NCBI GenBank assembly: GCA_011192175.1 | Contig: DUEJ01000122.1 | Coordinates: forward strand, 1-39,257 | Reading direction: 5' to 3' | Source of the DNA: Thermoflexia bacterium | GTDB lineage: Bacteria; Chloroflexota; Anaerolineae; B4-G1; SLSP01 | DNA length: 39,257 nucleotides | Shown: positions 24,888 to 31,243 of the stretch, piece after piece | Numbering within the stretch: position 1 is the stretch's first letter | Layout of the letters: every line of letters starts with the position of its first letter | Made by a program: the position numbers and the translations under genes | Notes under the pieces: generated by a model | Told to the model about the DNA's origin: nothing | The model's database searches: none | What the model saw: only the letters and a program-made list of their open reading frames with translations

Positions 24888-25027
24888 AGTATCTCTTCTT
24901 CCTTCTTGCACCTACATGCAAATAATTTTACACGAGCGAATTTATTTACTCAGCTAAAAAAATAACCACTTGGATGTGTAGAGCCAAGCGGTTCATCTGC
25001 CGAAACTCAAAACTCACTCTATCCAAC
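24888..25027 (-). promoter_or_regulatory. Long structured leader of cold-shock gene 2
   Basis: About 140 bases, parallel in layout to the leader of copy 1. The hairpin on the transcript is AACCGCTTGG / CCAAGTGGTT (24964-24993, one G-U pair) followed by ATTTTTTT. Its stem sequence differs from copy 1, yet pairing, position and T-run are kept. The promoter-proximal segment TTGGATAGAGTGAGTTTTG matches copy 1 (TTGGGATAGAGTGGGTTTTG). Confidence 0.65.
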
Positions 25028-25033
25028 TGCGCT

Positions 25034-25061
25034 ATTATAGTATCCCTTCAAAAAATGTCAA
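25034..25061 (-). promoter_or_regulatory. Consensus promoter of cold-shock gene 2
   Basis: On the minus strand TTGACA, 16 bases, TATAAT: both hexamers are exact consensus. Confidence 0.85.
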
Positions 25062-25299
25062 ATGACTAAAAATCGGTGGCTGCTGGAAAGCTGGTAAACC
25101 GAGTATGGACTAGTACTCTGTCAGGTCTGATTTGATGGGTAGCGGTATTATCTCCATAATCACGGCATAAGCATCTTACCACTATATGTGGGGTGTCTAG
25201 CTGGTATTGAATTACTATATGTAGTAGGTAAATAGATCTTGTTTATTCTCTTTTTCACAATGTCTACCTATCATTTGACGCTTGACAGAACACTAGTGT
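25062..25299. other. AT-rich intergenic stretch with a short dispersed repeat
   Basis: No gene recognised. The repeat CTAGTGTTCTGTCAAGYGT occurs here in reverse (25278-25296) against the stop codon of the DUF2723 gene, again at 36971-36989 (18 of 19 matching), and more loosely at 25110-25128. Confidence 0.5.
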
Positions 25300-27855
25300 T
25301 TAACGCATCGGGAACGTCTCTGCGCCCAGACGGCTGCCGCGAAAACGCTCATAGACCACTACCGTGACTTGCGTAGGCGTCTCTGCCAGCGGCGTGCAGG
25401 GATGTGGATCTAAGAACCCGGCGCCGCGCACCACCCATTTAAGCGTCGGCAACGCACCCAACCCCGGCTGCATATCATGAATGCCCAGCACGGCCCCGGT
25501 CGCAGCCTGCAACCGCACGCTGACAGCGTAGTCGTCGACCAATGGCCGCACACTCTGCCAGCGCAAATCCACCACGGAATACCCACCGCGCTCGACAGTC
25601 TCTGCGCTCACCAGGACGATCTCGTCGCCAAAGGGCACATAGCGCGCGCCGGCGCGCGGCGCGGGTAGCGGCAGCGCAAGCAGCTGCGCAGGGTTACCAT
25701 CCAGCCGCGTGAAGGTGAGTTGTGGCCGGCCGGCCGTGGATACGGGCAGGCTCACGGTGCGGCACTGCCCCGGCCAGAGCCGCCCAATAGCGACCGCAGT
25801 CTCGCCGTTACTGACCTGCCATCCCTGGCCCGGCCCGCAGAAATGGAGGTATGCCGTGGCCGTCTCATCCCGTATATCGTAATCCACGCCGCGCAAGAAC
25901 GGCCCCGTCCACATCAGCAATCCGGGCCACGGGTGCTCCGTCGGGAGCGTGGGGAACTCGCACGACATGGGAATATCCGGCAACGTCACCTCGCCCAAAT
26001 TCTTGAAGACGCCCTCTTCCACGGTGTAAGCGCCCACCATCAGGCGCACGTTCCCTGAACAGGTTTCTAACGGCAGCGGCAGCGACAGCTCGGTAAAAGA
26101 GATCTCGCCGCCCACCGCGTCGCCGCCCAAAAATTGATCGCTATTGGTCAGCAGCGCGCCCCCGGCATCCAGAAGTCGCACGGTGAGCGAGGGAGGCGGC
26201 TCCTGCGGCCCCGTCGCCTGCCAAGCCAGCTGCACCTCCAACGTCCCGCCGGGCCGCGCATCCCCCGTCACGCGATAGCCCAAAAGCTGTACCGCCTTCC
26301 AGCCGGCCTCTAAGGGCAGATAACCTAATTCTGACGGGAGTTTTTTTAGGGGGGAAATAAAAAGTTGGTATCCACCGCCCACTGGCGCGCGCGTCCATCC
26401 CTGCCACCGATAGGCGTGGGTGACGAAGAGAGCGCGCTCACCGGCACCCTCGGCGCGCGCCAACCAGACTTGCTCGTACTCCTCGCCCGCCACGGGATAG
26501 ACGTAAGCCACCTCCACCGCGTCGCCTAAACCCTCCGTCTGCTGCAAAACCCAGAGCGGCGTGGCCCAACGCCAATCGGCCAGAATCAGGGCGTCAGGCG
26601 GGGCCGCTGCCAGCAGCGGCGCGACGCGCTCGCGAACTGAGGTATCCGTTGCCAGCAGCATAAAGTCGGAGAAACGCCGGGGAATTTGCCCCGCCGAGAG
26701 GAGCAAGATCGCGACCGCCGCCCCACGTAACCCGCGCCGGCTCATGGCCCGGCGTTGCTCATGGGCGACGTGCAGTAATCCGGCCAACCCCAAGCCCGCC
26801 GCCAGCACTACCGGCAGGTACGCGGGCATCAGGTACTCAACGGTCTGCGGGGCGCGGTAGGTGATGGTCACAAAGGTATGCGCGGCCCAGGAGAGAAACA
26901 GGGCGAGCGCCAGCCGCCAATGGCTCCGAAGAAGCCAGAACCACGCCAGCAGCGCGCCCCCCAACATCCACCGGGGGAACTGCAATCCAAAGAGGGTTTT
27001 AAGCAGCGGCAAGCGGAGCGCCAAATCCGTCGGGGAAGCGAAAGCGAACATATCGCCGGAGAAACCGCGCGCCAGGACGTGGAACCAGAAACCGTGCCAG
27101 GTATTCAAGCTATCGCCAGCGAGCGGCACATTCGCCATGCTGCCCCGGAGGGGCAGGTAGAGCTGGGGCAACAGCCAAGCCAGCGCCGCGACTACGACTG
27201 CGCGCCACCAACGCCGGGGCGACCAGAGAAGCGCGGGATCAAGCAGAAGCAAGTAAACCACCCAGCCCCCGGCCACAAAAACTAACGAGGGATGATGGCC
27301 GACGCCCAACCCGATCACCACCGCCAGCCGGACGAGAGTGGGTTCCAGCGTGGCACGCTGCGCACGGAGAGCGGCTTGGTATTCAGCCAGCAGATAAAAC
27401 CCAGCCGAGGCAAAGAGTAACGTGGGCATCCGGATATTGGCCGTCGTCGCCTGCGCCCAAAAAGTAGGAGCGCCGCCCAGCAGCAGCGCCGCGCCAAGTC
27501 CGCCTAGCAGGGCGTGCCGGCGCGCCAGCCCCCAACTCTCAGCCCAGGAACGCACCGCTCCTAAGACCAGGAGCAAGGTAGTGGCCGCCAGCGCCGCGCT
27601 GAGCAGATTGAGCCGCCAGGGAACGCTCCCTAGCGGGATGAGGCGCACCCAGAGCGCGCCCAGTACCGTGTAGAGCGGGTAGCCGGGCGGATGCGGGATG
27701 CCCCACCCAGCAGCCGCCAGCTGGAACTCACCGGCATCCGCGGGTAAGATGTCGCGGGCGGTAGTCAGGGCGTAGACAGCAAAAAAAGCCAACCAGAGCA
27801 GCGGTACAGCGGCGCGGCGCAGTGGCACCTTAGTGAAATAGCGTTTTAGCGGCAT
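25300..27855 (-). CDS. DUF2723 (TMEM260-like) multi-pass membrane protein
   Basis: An 851-residue protein whose N-terminal half is a GT-C-like membrane region. It has the DUF2723 hallmark DAGEFQLAAAGWGIPHPPGYPLYTVLGALWVRLIPLG near residues 40-80, preceded by a first helix, and about ten further helices up to about residue 390 (ending PQTVEYLMPAYLPVVLAAGLGL..). The C-terminal half (about 400-851) is soluble and probably outside, with repeated beta-rich segments (GGTLEVQLAWQATGPQEPPPSLTVRLLDAGG; YSVVDLRWQSVRPLVDDYAVSVRLQ). Human TMEM260 is a protein O-mannosyltransferase of this family; a lipid-linked sugar transfer role here is an inference. Start ATG 27855 is inside an 8-bp repeat array, so the N terminus MPLKRYFTK is partly encoded by repeat units; no normal ribosome site is seen. 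Confidence 0.8.
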   Translation of the reverse strand: MPLKRYFTKVPLRRAAVPLLWLAFFAVYALTTARDILPADAGEFQLAAAGWGIPHPPGYPLYTVLGALWVRLIPLGSVPWRLNLLSAALAATTLLLVLGAVRSWAESWGLARRHALLGGLGAALLLGGAPTFWAQATTANIRMPTLLFASAGFYLLAEYQAALRAQRATLEPTLVRLAVVIGLGVGHHPSLVFVAGGWVVYLLLLDPALLWSPRRWWRAVVVAALAWLLPQLYLPLRGSMANVPLAGDSLNTWHGFWFHVLARGFSGDMFAFASPTDLALRLPLLKTLFGLQFPRWMLGGALLAWFWLLRSHWRLALALFLSWAAHTFVTITYRAPQTVEYLMPAYLPVVLAAGLGLAGLLHVAHEQRRAMSRRGLRGAAVAILLLSAGQIPRRFSDFMLLATDTSVRERVAPLLAAAPPDALILADWRWATPLWVLQQTEGLGDAVEVAYVYPVAGEEYEQVWLARAEGAGERALFVTHAYRWQGWTRAPVGGGYQLFISPLKKLPSELGYLPLEAGWKAVQLLGYRVTGDARPGGTLEVQLAWQATGPQEPPPSLTVRLLDAGGALLTNSDQFLGGDAVGGEISFTELSLPLPLETCSGNVRLMVGAYTVEEGVFKNLGEVTLPDIPMSCEFPTLPTEHPWPGLLMWTGPFLRGVDYDIRDETATAYLHFCGPGQGWQVSNGETAVAIGRLWPGQCRTVSLPVSTAGRPQLTFTRLDGNPAQLLALPLPAPRAGARYVPFGDEIVLVSAETVERGGYSVVDLRWQSVRPLVDDYAVSVRLQAATGAVLGIHDMQPGLGALPTLKWVVRGAGFLDPHPCTPLAETPTQVTVVVYERFRGSRLGAETFPMR

Positions 27856-27899
27856 AGCGGGTTAGCAACATAGCATGTCAGCGGGTTAGCGTTTTAATG
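27828..27899 (-). repeat. 8-bp tandem repeat spanning the DUF2723 start codon
   Basis: Nine octamers on the plus strand: ccttagtg aaatagcg ttttagcg gcatagcg ggttagca acatagca tgtcagcg ggttagcg ttttaatg. The start codon (CAT on plus, 27853-27855) falls inside the fourth unit, so four units lie partly or wholly in the coding region. Confidence 0.75.
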
Positions 27900-27980
27900 A
27901 TATTGTGATGGGGTTCATCCACACTGGTCCCATTTTTGCTCAGCACGCGGACGAGCGCAGACCAGCACGGATTAAAACCT

Positions 27981-28030
27981 AGTCCATGCAGGTGGACTTC
28001 GCCAAGGTGGCCGCGACTTTAGTCGCCAGG
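27981..28030 (+). repeat. 50-bp dispersed repeat, copy A
   Basis: Begins AGTCCATGCAGGTGGACTTC and ends GCCGCGACTTTAGTCGCCAGG. Copies B (33902-33951, reverse) and C (37028-37077) align without gaps; A differs from C at about six positions. The repeat contains two small inverted repeats, GTCCA..TGGAC and GCGACT..AGTCGC. Confidence 0.8.
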
Positions 28031-28091
28031 GCGGGCAGGACGGACCTCTTTTTTTCCGCGTTCATCCGCTTGACTCAGGACGCGAACAAGT

Positions 28092-28138
28092 ACAGACCAG
28101 CACGGATGTTAGCAAATTTTTGCTCCGTGCTGGTCTGT
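28092..28138. repeat. Long perfect inverted repeat after transketolase
   Basis: Perfect 15-bp arms ACAGACCAGCACGGA / TCCGTGCTGGTCTGT, with an inner AGCAAA / TTTGCT pairing that nearly closes the loop. It lies about 30 bases past the tkt stop and may end its transcript, although there is no T-run on the minus strand. The arms are built from the same AGCACGGA words found in degenerate 10-bp repeats nearby. Confidence 0.65.
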
Positions 28139-28166
28139 GTCTTTTTCTTTCATTCAGCCGGCAAGC

Positions 28167-30173
28167 TCAGCTCTTCATCAGATCACGGGCGCGCGCGGCG
28201 ATGCGCTCCGCTGCGAAGCCGAACTCTTCTTTGAGCCGTTGGTAAGGGGCCGATGCGCCAAAGGTATCTAGGCCCACCACTGTGCCTTGCTCACCGGTGT
28301 AACGCTCCCAGCCTAGAGTAACGCCGGCTTCAATCGCCAGCCGGCGCTTCACGTCGGGCGGGAGCACGTTGAGGCGGTAGAAAATCGATTGGGCATCGAA
28401 GAGCTTCCACGAGGGCATGCTCACTACCCGCGCGCCGATCTTCTCCGCGGCCAGTATCCGCTGCACCTCCAGCGCCACGGAGACCTCGGAACCGGTGGCG
28501 ATCAAGATAATATCAATGCGGGGGAACGCCGACTCACTCAAGATATAGGCTCCACACGCGACGCCTTCGCTGACTTTCTTCTTCGTTGCCTCCAGAATCG
28601 GCAACTTCTGGCGGGAGAGAAGCAGCGCTACCGGGCCAGTGGTACGAGTTAGCGCGACCCGCCAAGCGGCGGCCGCCTCGTTAGCGTCGGCGGGACGGAT
28701 CACGGTCAAGTTGGGGATGGCGCGCAGCGACAGCAGTTGTTCCACCGGCTGGTGCGTGGGACCATCTTCGCCCAAGAAGATTGAGTCATGCGTCCAGACG
28801 TAGGTAACGGGCACGCCCATCAGCGCAGCGAGCCGCACTGCGGGCCGCATGTAGTCGGAGAAGACGAGGAAGGTTCCGCCGTAGACCTTCAAGCCGCCGT
28901 AGAGCGCCATCCCGTTGAGAATGCCGCCCATCGCGTGCTCGCGCACGCCAAAGTGGAAATTCCGCCCCTCACGGCTTTCCGGTTGGAAGAAGGGCAGATC
29001 ATGCAAGGTAGTATTGTTAGAGGGCGCCAGGTCCGCGGAACCACCCAGTAATTCTGGGATGATGGGCGATAGAGCGTTGAGCACCCGTCCCGATGCCGCG
29101 CGCGTCGAAAGTGGTCCCTCTCTTTTCTGGAAGACCGGTAACGCGGATTCCCAATCCGCGGGTAATTCTTGGGCCCAAAGCCGTTTGAGTTCCGCGCCCT
29201 CTATGGGGTATTCTCGCTCGTAGTGCGTCAGCAAATCGCGCCAGCTAGCCTCGGCCTGGGCGCCTCGCGTGATGGCGGTTCGATAATGAACCAGCACTTC
29301 CTCCGGCACAAAGAAAGGTTCCTGCGAGGGCCAACCCAACGCCTCTTTGGTCAACCGGATCTCTTCCTGGCCCAACGGCGAGCCGTGAGCACCAGGCGTA
29401 TCGTGTTTGTTGGGGCTACCGTAGGCTAGATGAGTGTGACAGATGATGAGATGCGGTTGCCCCTTGGCGGCCTGAGCGGCCTTGACAGCGGCGTCCAAAG
29501 CTTCGATGTCATGGCCGTCCACTTCTTGGACGTGCCAATGGTAAGCCCGAAAACGCGCCGGCACATCTTCGGTAAAGGTGATGTCGGTAGAGCCTTCAAT
29601 AGAAATGTCGTTATCGTCATAGAAATAGATCAAGCGCTCCAAAGCCTGGCAACCGGCAAAGGAGGCCGCCTCGTGTGAAACGCCTTCCATCAATTCCCCA
29701 TCAGAGACGATGGCGTAGACGTAGTTATCAAAGATCGCGTAGCCCGGACGGTTAAATCTGGCCGCCAGATGCGCTTGGGCCACGGCCATCCCCACACCGG
29801 TGACAAAGCCCTGGCCCAGCGGGCCGGTGGTGGTCTCGATGCCCAACTCCGGCGCGTATTCTGGATGGCCCGGCGTCTTGCTCCCCCACTGCCGGAACTG
29901 TTTGAGGTCATCCAGCGAGAGCGGATAGCCGGTCAAGTAGAGCAGGCTGTAAAGTAAGATCGAGCCATGCCCCGCCGAGAGGATAAATCGGTCACGGTTG
30001 ATCCAGCGCGGATTGTGCGGGTTATGTTTGAGGTGCCGGGACCAGAGGACGTAGGCGATTTCCGCCGTCCCCATTGGCATCCCCGGATGTCCAGAGTGGG
30101 CCTTTTGTACCCCGTCCATCGCCAGGACGCGCAGGGCATTGGTGCTCAGTTGGTCAAATGTAGTTACTGACAT
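28167..30173 (-). CDS. tkt: Transketolase
   Basis: A 668-residue thiamine-diphosphate enzyme that moves two-carbon ketol units between sugar phosphates in the pentose phosphate pathway. Features: substrate/TPP residues in MDGVQKAHSGHPGMPMGTAEIAY, RDRFILSAGHGS, GPLGQGFVTGVGMA, and the TPP motif running from SDGELMEGVSHEA to YDDNDISIEG. The pyrimidine-binding domain has FHFGVREHAMGGILNGMAL and THDSIFLGEDGPTHQPVEQL, and the C-terminal domain has LIATGSEVSVALE. Length and domain order are normal. TAGGAGG six bases before ATG 30173 sets the start. A heptamer repeat array ends 21 bases before the start codon. Confidence 0.97.
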   Translation of the reverse strand: MSVTTFDQLSTNALRVLAMDGVQKAHSGHPGMPMGTAEIAYVLWSRHLKHNPHNPRWINRDRFILSAGHGSILLYSLLYLTGYPLSLDDLKQFRQWGSKTPGHPEYAPELGIETTTGPLGQGFVTGVGMAVAQAHLAARFNRPGYAIFDNYVYAIVSDGELMEGVSHEAASFAGCQALERLIYFYDDNDISIEGSTDITFTEDVPARFRAYHWHVQEVDGHDIEALDAAVKAAQAAKGQPHLIICHTHLAYGSPNKHDTPGAHGSPLGQEEIRLTKEALGWPSQEPFFVPEEVLVHYRTAITRGAQAEASWRDLLTHYEREYPIEGAELKRLWAQELPADWESALPVFQKREGPLSTRAASGRVLNALSPIIPELLGGSADLAPSNNTTLHDLPFFQPESREGRNFHFGVREHAMGGILNGMALYGGLKVYGGTFLVFSDYMRPAVRLAALMGVPVTYVWTHDSIFLGEDGPTHQPVEQLLSLRAIPNLTVIRPADANEAAAAWRVALTRTTGPVALLLSRQKLPILEATKKKVSEGVACGAYILSESAFPRIDIILIATGSEVSVALEVQRILAAEKIGARVVSMPSWKLFDAQSIFYRLNVLPPDVKRRLAIEAGVTLGWERYTGEQGTVVGLDTFGASAPYQRLKEEFGFAAERIAARARDLMKS

Positions 30174-30194
30174 ATTATCCTCCTAGGTTAGTTA

Positions 30195-30236
30195 CAAGTC
30201 GAAAATTAAAGGTCGAAAGTCAAAAGTCGAAGGTTG
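30195..30236 (-). repeat. 7-bp tandem repeat upstream of tkt
   Basis: On the plus strand: CAAGTCG AAAATTA AAGGTCG AAAGTCA AAAGTCG AAGGTTG. Read in the direction of tkt the units are CAACCTT CGACTTT TGACTTT CGACCTT and so on, the same family and orientation as upstream of the second cvpA-like gene and the trmO-like gene. Confidence 0.75.
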
Positions 30237-30309
30237 ACTCCATTAAAAACGATATCTCACCGCAAAGGCGCAAAGACGCTAAGCAAAAAAGAATCTGTGT
30301 AAAAAAGGG

Positions 30310-30341
30310 CTAACCGCTAACCGCCAACCGCTAACCGCTAA
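30310..30341 (+). repeat. 7-bp tandem repeat CTAACCG
   Basis: Four near-identical units (CTAACCG CTAACCG CCAACCG CTAACCG) plus CTAA, ending ten bases beyond the stop of the unknown gene at 30352. The nearby run CACCGCAAAGGCGCAAAGACGC is another degenerate repeat word. Confidence 0.7.
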
Positions 30342-30351
30342 TCTGCTAAAA

Positions 30352-30993
30352 TCAGTACTCCACGCCAGAGAGGACGCGCAGGGCGACGGTGATCCGGCGC
30401 GGACGCTCGTCCGTCAGCAGGCCCAACTCTTCCCATCGCTGGGCCAGCTCGGAGAGGCTCCGGCGCGAGATCCGCTTCGGAAAGGCGGCATGGAGCTCCT
30501 CCAGGTGAAAAGTCCCATCCAACTGGAAGGCCGCATGTTTTACCAGCGCGCGCTCCAAGATACCCAGATCGGGGAAAGCGGCCGGCGGGCGGACTTGCGG
30601 ATCAATGATAGATGCGCCCAACATCTCCAGCCAGAGCACCGCATCGTTGATCAGATCGCCCATCTGAAAGTAGAGCCGATTCGACCACTCCGCCCGGCCC
30701 TCCAGCTCGTGGATAAAGGGCGGCGAGGTGAGCACCGTCCCATAAGCGGTGAAGGGAAAATCCGCACTGCTGAAGACGCCCACATTGGGAGAGGCCGCCT
30801 CCGCCTGCAATAGATCCCAACGCTGCTCAGTAACCGTGTAGTGCAACGTAAAGGTGACGAGGATACCGCCACGCAATCGCCAATACCAGGCTACACCGAT
30901 GCGCCCCTGGTAGCCTACGGTGCGGGCCGCAATGGCCTCCAAAATCTGGTCAGCTAAGTCGAAAGTTTCAAAGGAAGGGTAAAAATGCGCCAT
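30352..30993 (-). CDS. Protein of unknown function with possible C-terminal winged helix
   Basis: A 213-residue soluble protein I do not recognise. The N-terminal half is aromatic-rich and beta-like (YQGRIGVAWYWRLRGGILVTFTLHYTVTEQRW). The middle is helical with a charged segment (HELEGRAEWSNRLYFQMGDLINDAVLWLEMLG). The last 60 residues (LDGTFHLEELHAAFPKRISRRSLSELAQRWEELGLLTDERPRRITVALRVLS) look like a winged helix-turn-helix, so DNA or RNA binding is possible. Codon use and GC match neighbours. Upstream, before ATG 30993, lies a run of GACTAAC-like words (30999-31030). There is no clear ribosome site. Gaps to tkt and to the nucleotidyltransferase gene are filled with repeats, so an operon cannot be assumed. 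Confidence 0.6.
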   Translation of the reverse strand: MAHFYPSFETFDLADQILEAIAARTVGYQGRIGVAWYWRLRGGILVTFTLHYTVTEQRWDLLQAEAASPNVGVFSSADFPFTAYGTVLTSPPFIHELEGRAEWSNRLYFQMGDLINDAVLWLEMLGASIIDPQVRPPAAFPDLGILERALVKHAAFQLDGTFHLEELHAAFPKRISRRSLSELAQRWEELGLLTDERPRRITVALRVLSGVEY

Positions 30994-31073
30994 GGGAAAT
31001 AGTCCTATTTAGTCGTTAGTCAGATTGTCGTTAGTCGGGTCTACCCAGCTAGCATCTTGGTTCTGCAAATCCT

Positions 31074-31217
31074 TGTCATTCCGAGCAAGCGCAAGGCGTT
31101 GTCTACCTGTAGCGCAGCGAGGAATCTACTACAGCTGACGATAATTTTGAAACGAAGTCGAGAGATTCCTCGCTGGCGTACTCCGCGCACAGCGTGTCGC
31201 TCTGGCTCGGAATGACA
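31074..31217. repeat. Nested palindromic (MITE-like) element
   Basis: Perfect 13-bp terminal inverted repeats TGTCATTCCGAGC (31074-31086) and GCTCGGAATGACA (31205-31217). Inside them a second perfect 13-bp pair is CAGCGAGGAATCT (31115-31127) and AGATTCCTCGCTG (31163-31175). No transposase is present. It lies between the unknown gene and the end of the nucleotidyltransferase gene. Confidence 0.75.
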
Positions 31218-31243
31218 GAACTGGTGACCACGACTCCGCCAGC

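Noticed and set aside
31074-31217. Considered a rho-independent terminator pair for flanking genes
   Set aside because: Loops are too long and no T-run follows; nested palindromes fit a mobile or structured element better.
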